Assembly (NCBI GenBank): GCA_016714085.1
Contig: JADJNW010000001.1
Span: 62,001-126,000 of the forward strand
DNA: 64,000 bases
Direction: 5' to 3'
Source of the DNA: Saprospiraceae bacterium
Lineage (GTDB): Bacteria; Bacteroidota; Bacteroidia; Chitinophagales; Saprospiraceae
The notes beneath the pieces are model-generated. The model did no database searches, was not told where the DNA came from, and saw only the letters and a list, made by a program, of their open reading frames with translations. Position numbers and translations under genes: made by a program. Of the stretch, positions 60,378-64,000 are shown one piece after another. Position 1 is the first letter of the stretch. Every line of letters starts with the position of its first letter.

Positions 60378-61532
60378 ATGAACGAACAGGACGCTTTGGC
60401 TTTTGCGGATTTATTTAAAGAGGCGTATCATAAATGCTTCGGAAACGCTTTAAATAAGGCACTTTCAGAGCCGGAAAGCAAGCATTTGAGTAATGAAATC
60501 GAGGATCAAACCGGACTTGTGATTGGCTGGAAAAGCATCAAAAACTACGCAGCATTTGTATTAAAGGAAGCACCCGATAAGCGCGTCAATCCTTCCATTG
60601 CTACGCTCGATACGCTAGCAAGGTATGTTTATGAAGCGCCTAAAACCTCTGAAAATCAACGAAAAAAGAATGAAGGACATTTTCCATATTGGTTTCGACA
60701 TAGAGAACAATATACAAACGTAGCGCAAAACCCCGTGCAAACGCGCTCAAAGAAACCTTTTTTGATCCTGGGAGGGTCCATATTTTTAATATTAACAATT
60801 CTTGCTATTTTATATTTTATTAATCCGAAGCAAAGTAATATTACAGAAGATTTTCATTCGCTTGACGAGCATTATTTCAAAGACGGAAACTGGTTTTTAG
60901 TGTCTAAAGATGCCCTTTACTGGAATCGTCGAGATGAAAGCCCTGGCCAGCTTACTTTATTTACATTGGAAGGCGATAATTGGCCCAAGACAGGCGAGCA
61001 GTCTGTCATTCGGAATTTATTAGCAAGAAAAATTTATGATAAATGTTTTAGTACAGAAGTGCATTTTTCAAATTTTATACCCGAACAAAACTGGCAACAG
61101 GCGGGCATTTTATTACTAGAAGACACCTCTTATCAAGGAAAAAGCATTCGCTTATCATTATCTTATAATGATTTTTTCGGCGGATATAATAAACCCGGAG
61201 AAATTATTATACAAGGAATCGCCTCTTATGGAAAAGGTTATTCTAATTTAGAGGAAATCATTCATCAAACATTATTTACATTAGATCAAGAAAATAATAA
61301 TCAAATTATTACTGACAACCTTAAAAATTCGGCGCTCAGAATAGAAAAACAAGGCTCGGAATTTCGCTTTTTATATTCTGCCAGCCCGTCTGAAAATTTT
61401 TCATTCAAAGAATTAGCGGTTTATGAATTTGATATGGATGCTAAATATGTAGGCATTTTTGCGCTGAAAGGCTTTGTAGATAGTACAGGGATCATGCCTG
61501 TCAATATTAACTTTTTCGCCTGGAAAACTTAA
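60378..61532 (+). CDS. Membrane protein: cytosolic helical domain, one membrane segment, extracytoplasmic concanavalin-like domain
   Basis: 384 aa from the ATG at 60378; the preceding TTG at 60354 is less likely. Residues about 1-100 form a helical, DNA-binding-like domain (SIKNYAAFVLKEAPDKRVNPSIATLDTLARYVY), a style seen in Bacteroidota regulators. One membrane segment (FLILGGSIFLILTILAILYFI) follows, then a ~220 aa beta domain (DGNWFLVSKDALYWNRRDESPGQLTLFT, FSTEVHFSNFIPEQNWQQAGILLLEDTSYQGKSIRLSLSYND) resembling DUF1349/glycosidase C-terminal lectin-like domains. A one-component membrane sensor for carbohydrate is a fair guess, not shown. Confidence 0.7.
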   Translation: MNEQDALAFADLFKEAYHKCFGNALNKALSEPESKHLSNEIEDQTGLVIGWKSIKNYAAFVLKEAPDKRVNPSIATLDTLARYVYEAPKTSENQRKKNEGHFPYWFRHREQYTNVAQNPVQTRSKKPFLILGGSIFLILTILAILYFINPKQSNITEDFHSLDEHYFKDGNWFLVSKDALYWNRRDESPGQLTLFTLEGDNWPKTGEQSVIRNLLARKIYDKCFSTEVHFSNFIPEQNWQQAGILLLEDTSYQGKSIRLSLSYNDFFGGYNKPGEIIIQGIASYGKGYSNLEEIIHQTLFTLDQENNNQIITDNLKNSALRIEKQGSEFRFLYSASPSENFSFKELAVYEFDMDAKYVGIFALKGFVDSTGIMPVNINFFAWKT

Positions 61533-61554
61533 ATTGTAAATAAATAATAAAAAA

Positions 61555-61581
61555 GCGTTGAGAAATTATTATTCTCAACGC
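61555..61581. terminator. Hairpin after the sensor gene
   Basis: GCGTTGAGAA (61555-61564) pairs perfectly with TTCTCAACGC (61572-61581). The T-run flanks it on the minus strand only, so its direction is uncertain. Confidence 0.45.
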
Positions 61582-61600
61582 GACAAGGATCAGGAAAATA

Positions 61601-61834
61601 TTGCAACAAAGTCAACTGGTGCAGGCAAACCTTACAAAAAATATTACATTCAGTAGTATTGCTTTATTGCTTATTATTATAGGCTTATTATATAGTCGCT
61701 TTCGCATGAAACAACGCGTAAATCGGCAATTAGAAATTCAATAAATCGAGATTAATCAAACGAATCGCTCTCTTCAAAATCTATTAGATGAAAAAGCTGG
61801 GTATCAAAAAGGAATTTATAAGTTAGAACGCTGA
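61601..61834 (+). pseudogene. Remnant of a membrane histidine kinase
   Basis: One frame reads LQQSQLVQANLTKNITFSSI, ALLLIIIGLLYSRFRMKQRV, NRQLEIQ, stop, IEINQTNRSLQNLLDEKAGY, then QKGIYKLER and a stop. That is the membrane segment and coiled coil that precede the His-kinase domain in Bacteroidota TPR-type kinases (RxRxKQxxNxxLExQxxEIxxxNxxLxxLLxEK). Neither the TPR part nor the kinase domain is present. Internal TAA at the CAATAA. A true relic, not an error, because most of the gene is missing. Confidence 0.65.
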
Positions 61835-62010
61835 AAATGCCACTTAGAATGCTCCAGTAGGGTCACTTTAGGAGGGTCGTAGAATATTATAAAAGGGTTT
61901 TGTAACGTTCTAAACGGATATTAGAATATTCAAAGGGGGTGTTAGAACGTTCTATGTAGAAGATTTACCATTCTAATTTGATATATCAATGAGCGCAAAA
62001 AACAAAGGAA

Positions 62011-62346
62011 ATGGCATCGAATAAAGAATACGTAGAATTTGTGGTTGACCAAATAGAAAATGCTGGTCAGATTACATTCAAAAAAATGTTTGGAGAATAC
62101 GGCATCTATGCTGACGGCAAACTGTTTGCGCTCGTATGCGATAACAAGCTGTTTATCAAACCAACAGAAGCGGGCAGGGCCTTTATTAAAGACCTTGTAG
62201 AAGCACCTCCATACCCAGGCGCAAAGCCGAGTTTTCTTATTGGAGATCAATTAGAAGATCGGGATTGGATCAGTCATTTAGTAAGAATTAGCATTGAGGA
62301 ACTTCCTGAACCAAAACCTAAAAAGAAGAAAAGTAAAGAAAAATGA
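62011..62346 (+). CDS. TfoX N-terminal domain protein
   Basis: 111 aa. YVEFVVDQIENAGQITFKKMFGEYGIYADGKLFALVCDNKLFIKPTEAGRAF is the TfoX_N fold, followed by PYPGAKPSFLIGDQLEDRDWISHLVRISIEELP and a basic tail. TfoX promotes competence in gamma-proteobacteria; N-domain-only proteins are widespread and mostly uncharacterised. Confidence 0.85.
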   Translation: MASNKEYVEFVVDQIENAGQITFKKMFGEYGIYADGKLFALVCDNKLFIKPTEAGRAFIKDLVEAPPYPGAKPSFLIGDQLEDRDWISHLVRISIEELPEPKPKKKKSKEK

Positions 62347-62438
62347 ATCGTAAAAATGCCTTGCGCAGAGGCGGGTTGAGATGATTTTATACGCTTTTCC
62401 TTAGAAAAAGTACACGTCATATAGTGTATAGACGAGTA

Positions 62439-62885
62439 TTAACGCTTCTGCTTAAAAAATGCCTTCATCAGCAGTCCGCAGTCTTCTGTTAAGACTCCGT
62501 ATTCTATCTTCGTTTTTGGGTGTAATAAACCTTTGCCAAAGCGCATGAATCCTCGTTTTTCGTCTTCCGCGCCATAGACCAGGCGATCCAATTGCGCCCA
62601 TGAGAGCGCGCCAGCGCACATGACGCAAGGCTCTAAAGTCACATACAGCGTGCAATCGTCCAGGTATTTGCTGCCCAGATAATTAGCGGCGGCGGTTAGC
62701 GCGATGATTTCGGCGTGTGCGGTCACATCGTTGAGTTGCTCGGTTTGATTATGTCCACGAGCAATAATTTGGTTATTGCAAACGACAATAGCGCCCACCG
62801 GCACTTCGCCCAATTCATAAGCTTTTTCAGCTTCTTTGAGGGCTTGTTTCATAAAATGTTCATCAGAAAAAACAGAAAGCATCAT
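62439..62885 (-). CDS. tadA: tRNA-specific adenosine deaminase TadA
   Basis: 148 aa. Zinc/active-site motif TAHAEIIAL (His, Glu) and PCVMCAGALSWAQL (two Cys), with DEHFMKQALKEAEKAYELGEVPVGAIVV at the start. It makes inosine at the wobble base of tRNA-Arg. Two ATGs at 62885 and 62882 are possible. A -7 element ends five bases upstream, so the mRNA may be nearly leaderless. Divergent from guaB. Confidence 0.93.
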   Translation of the reverse strand: MMLSVFSDEHFMKQALKEAEKAYELGEVPVGAIVVCNNQIIARGHNQTEQLNDVTAHAEIIALTAAANYLGSKYLDDCTLYVTLEPCVMCAGALSWAQLDRLVYGAEDEKRGFMRFGKGLLHPKTKIEYGVLTEDCGLLMKAFFKQKR

Positions 62886-62889
62886 AATG

Positions 62890-62897
62890 CAAAAGTA
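62890..62897 (-). promoter_or_regulatory. -7 element abutting tadA
   Basis: The complement reads TACTTTTG, matching TAnnTTTG, with only four bases to the ATG at 62885. Confidence 0.5.
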
Positions 62898-62966
62898 CGA
62901 AGTTGGAAGTACGAAGTACGGAGAATTTCTAAAAAATCGTACTTCGTACTTCGTACTTCATACTTC
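62892..62966. repeat. TACGAAGT word-repeat palindrome between tadA and guaB
   Basis: Arms 62892-62920 and 62938-62966 are complementary at about 25 of 29 positions, with an AT-rich loop. Same words as at 54621-54712. It fills most of the space between the divergent promoters. Confidence 0.8.
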
Positions 62967-62972
62967 TCTCCC

Positions 62973-62980
62973 TATCTTTG
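62973..62980 (+). promoter_or_regulatory. -7 element abutting guaB
   Basis: TATCTTTG, three bases before the ATG at 62984. No clear TTG at the usual spacing; that region lies in the repeat. Confidence 0.6.
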
Positions 62981-62983
62981 CAC

Positions 62984-64000
62984 ATGGAAACACAAAAAAT
63001 ACCACAGAATAAAGTTTGGGAAGATGCGCTGACTTTTGACGACGTGCTGCTGCTCCCTGCCTACTCAGAAGTTTTACCCCGCGAAGTCGATACTTCTTCA
63101 CAATTAACACGCGAATTAAGGTTGAATATTCCGGTTGTTTCGGCGGCGATGGATACCGTAACCGAGAGCAAATTGGCGATTGCTATTGCACGGCAGGGCG
63201 GTATTGGCATTATTCATAAAAACATGAGCATTGAAAAGCAAGCGGAGCAGGTGCGTTTTGTGAAACGCTCAGAAAGCGGCATGATCATTGACCCCGTTAC
63301 CTTGAGGGACGATGCTACCGTGCGCGATGCACTCAAGCTCATGGAAGAATTTAAGATTGGCGGCATTCCGATTGTCAATGCTGAAAACAAATTGATTGGA
63401 ATTCTGACCAACCGCGACCTGCGTTTTGAACCGCGTAACAATCGCCCTGTACGGGAATTGATGACCAAAGAAAATCTGGTGACCGCTCCGGCAGGCACAA
63501 CGCTTAGTCAGGCACGAGATATTTTACAAGGCTATAAAATTGAAAAGCTACCCGTTGTTGATCAGGACAATACACTTGTGGGTTTAATTACCTATAAGGA
63601 TATTATGAAGGTGCAAAATTACCCCAATTCCTGTAAAGATGCTTTTGGGCGCTTGGTAGTGGGTGCAGCGGTAGGCGTCACGCGGGATATGTTTGATCGT
63701 GTAGAAGCACTCATGAAAGTGAGTGTGGATGTAGTTTGTGTTGATACGGCGCACGGGCACTCGATGGGCGTGTTGCAAGCCATTAAAGAAATCAAGAAAA
63801 AATTCCCGGATTTACAAATAGTAGGCGGCAATGTTGCTACGGGCGATGGCGCGAAGGCCTTGGTGGAAGCAGGCGTTGATGGCGTGAAAGTAGGCGTTGG
63901 GCCTGGAAGTATTTGTACCACACGGGTCGTGGCGGGTGTCGGTGTACCACAGTTGACAGCGATTATGCAAGCGGCTTATGCGATCAAAGATACAGGTGTG
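62984..64000 (+). CDS. guaB: IMP dehydrogenase, cut by the window end
   Basis: 339 codons are visible, with no stop before 64000. The N-terminus METQKIPQNKVWEDALTFDDVLLLPAYSEVLPREVDT and the barrel strand NIPVVSAAMDTVTESKLAIAIARQGGIGIIHKNMSI are typical. Two CBS domains follow (ATVRDALKLMEEFKIGGIPIVN, then AGTTLSQARDILQGYKIEKLPVVD). The active-site Cys311 is in VGPGSICTTRVVAGVGVPQ. It oxidises IMP to XMP in guanine nucleotide synthesis. About 150 residues are missing beyond the window. The leader is very short or absent. Confidence 0.96.
   Translation, partial: METQKIPQNKVWEDALTFDDVLLLPAYSEVLPREVDTSSQLTRELRLNIPVVSAAMDTVTESKLAIAIARQGGIGIIHKNMSIEKQAEQVRFVKRSESGMIIDPVTLRDDATVRDALKLMEEFKIGGIPIVNAENKLIGILTNRDLRFEPRNNRPVRELMTKENLVTAPAGTTLSQARDILQGYKIEKLPVVDQDNTLVGLITYKDIMKVQNYPNSCKDAFGRLVVGAAVGVTRDMFDRVEALMKVSVDVVCVDTAHGHSMGVLQAIKEIKKKFPDLQIVGGNVATGDGAKALVEAGVDGVKVGVGPGSICTTRVVAGVGVPQLTAIMQAAYAIKDTGV

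Larger units (their letters stand above)
61533..62010. other. Gap with kinase remnant and repeated TTAGAA words
   Basis: 478 bases. 61555-61581 is a hairpin, 61601-61834 the histidine-kinase remnant. From 61823 to 61960 the words TTAGAACGCT, TTAGAATGCT, GTAGAATATT, TTAGAATATT and TTAGAACGTT recur roughly every 20-30 bases. Confidence 0.5.

Overview
The window comes from the chromosome of a member of the phylum Bacteroidota, probably a Saprospiria-type organism. The phylum call rests on several signs. There are repeated TAnnTTTG -7 promoter elements, some with TTG 19-20 nt upstream. A secreted M43 protease ends in a type IX secretion sorting domain. SusD-like-age lipoboxes (LACAC, LISC) are present, and typical Bacteroidota families occur (DUF2911, GxxExxY, DUF5020, DUF4386, glycine-rich RRM protein). 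The class call is a guess from an N-terminal domain resembling EAD11 and the general gene style. No rRNA, tRNA, CRISPR array or intact insertion sequence was seen.

Layout. 1-10 kb (mixed strands): end of an unknown gene, a SRPBCC protein, a secreted metalloprotease, apolipoprotein N-acyltransferase, an RRM RNA-binding protein, DUF2911 and Bax-inhibitor-1 proteins, a two-gene YeeE/YedE sulfur transporter and aldose 1-epimerase. 10-19 kb: an acyl-carrier-protein-like protein without its serine, next to a conserved unknown protein, dnaE, a DUF2442/DUF4160 pair with the second gene decayed, a GNAT acetyltransferase, and a transglutaminase plus helical-repeat pair. 19-24 kb: a sugar cluster of GH29 fucosidase, TIM-barrel lipoprotein, and a GMC oxidoreductase with its Tat-exported small subunit. 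24-28.5 kb: sucD, ftsB-like, enolase and carA. 28.5-48.6 kb (minus strand): the complete str-S10-spc-alpha supercluster from rpsL to rplQ, with fusA, secY, map, infA and rpoA, without tuf. 48.8-55.6 kb: acyl-ACP thioesterase, GxxExxY protein, fdhD, then a trans-4-hydroxy-L-proline catabolic cluster (deaminase, epimerase, FAD dehydrogenase) beside an AraC regulator. 55.6-64 kb: an EAD11-like protein, two related quinone-oxidoreductase-like proteins around a DUF4386 protein, a DUF5020 protein, a membrane regulator with a lectin-like domain, a histidine-kinase remnant, a TfoX-N protein, and the divergent pair tadA/guaB (guaB runs off the end).

Two features cut across the window. First, at least six reading frames are broken, mostly by single-base changes in or next to short homopolymers. 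They include dnaE and enolase, which are normally essential, and there is an alien-looking GC-rich patch at 57590-57665. Sequence or assembly error is the simplest explanation for the essential genes. Second, many intergenic gaps, especially inside the ribosomal supercluster, contain long imperfect inverted repeats built from short repeated words. The words differ from gap to gap, and some run into the ends of neighbouring genes. A second repeat, a ~108 bp MITE-like element with a CCTATAAGGTTT hairpin, has two full copies and one reduced copy.
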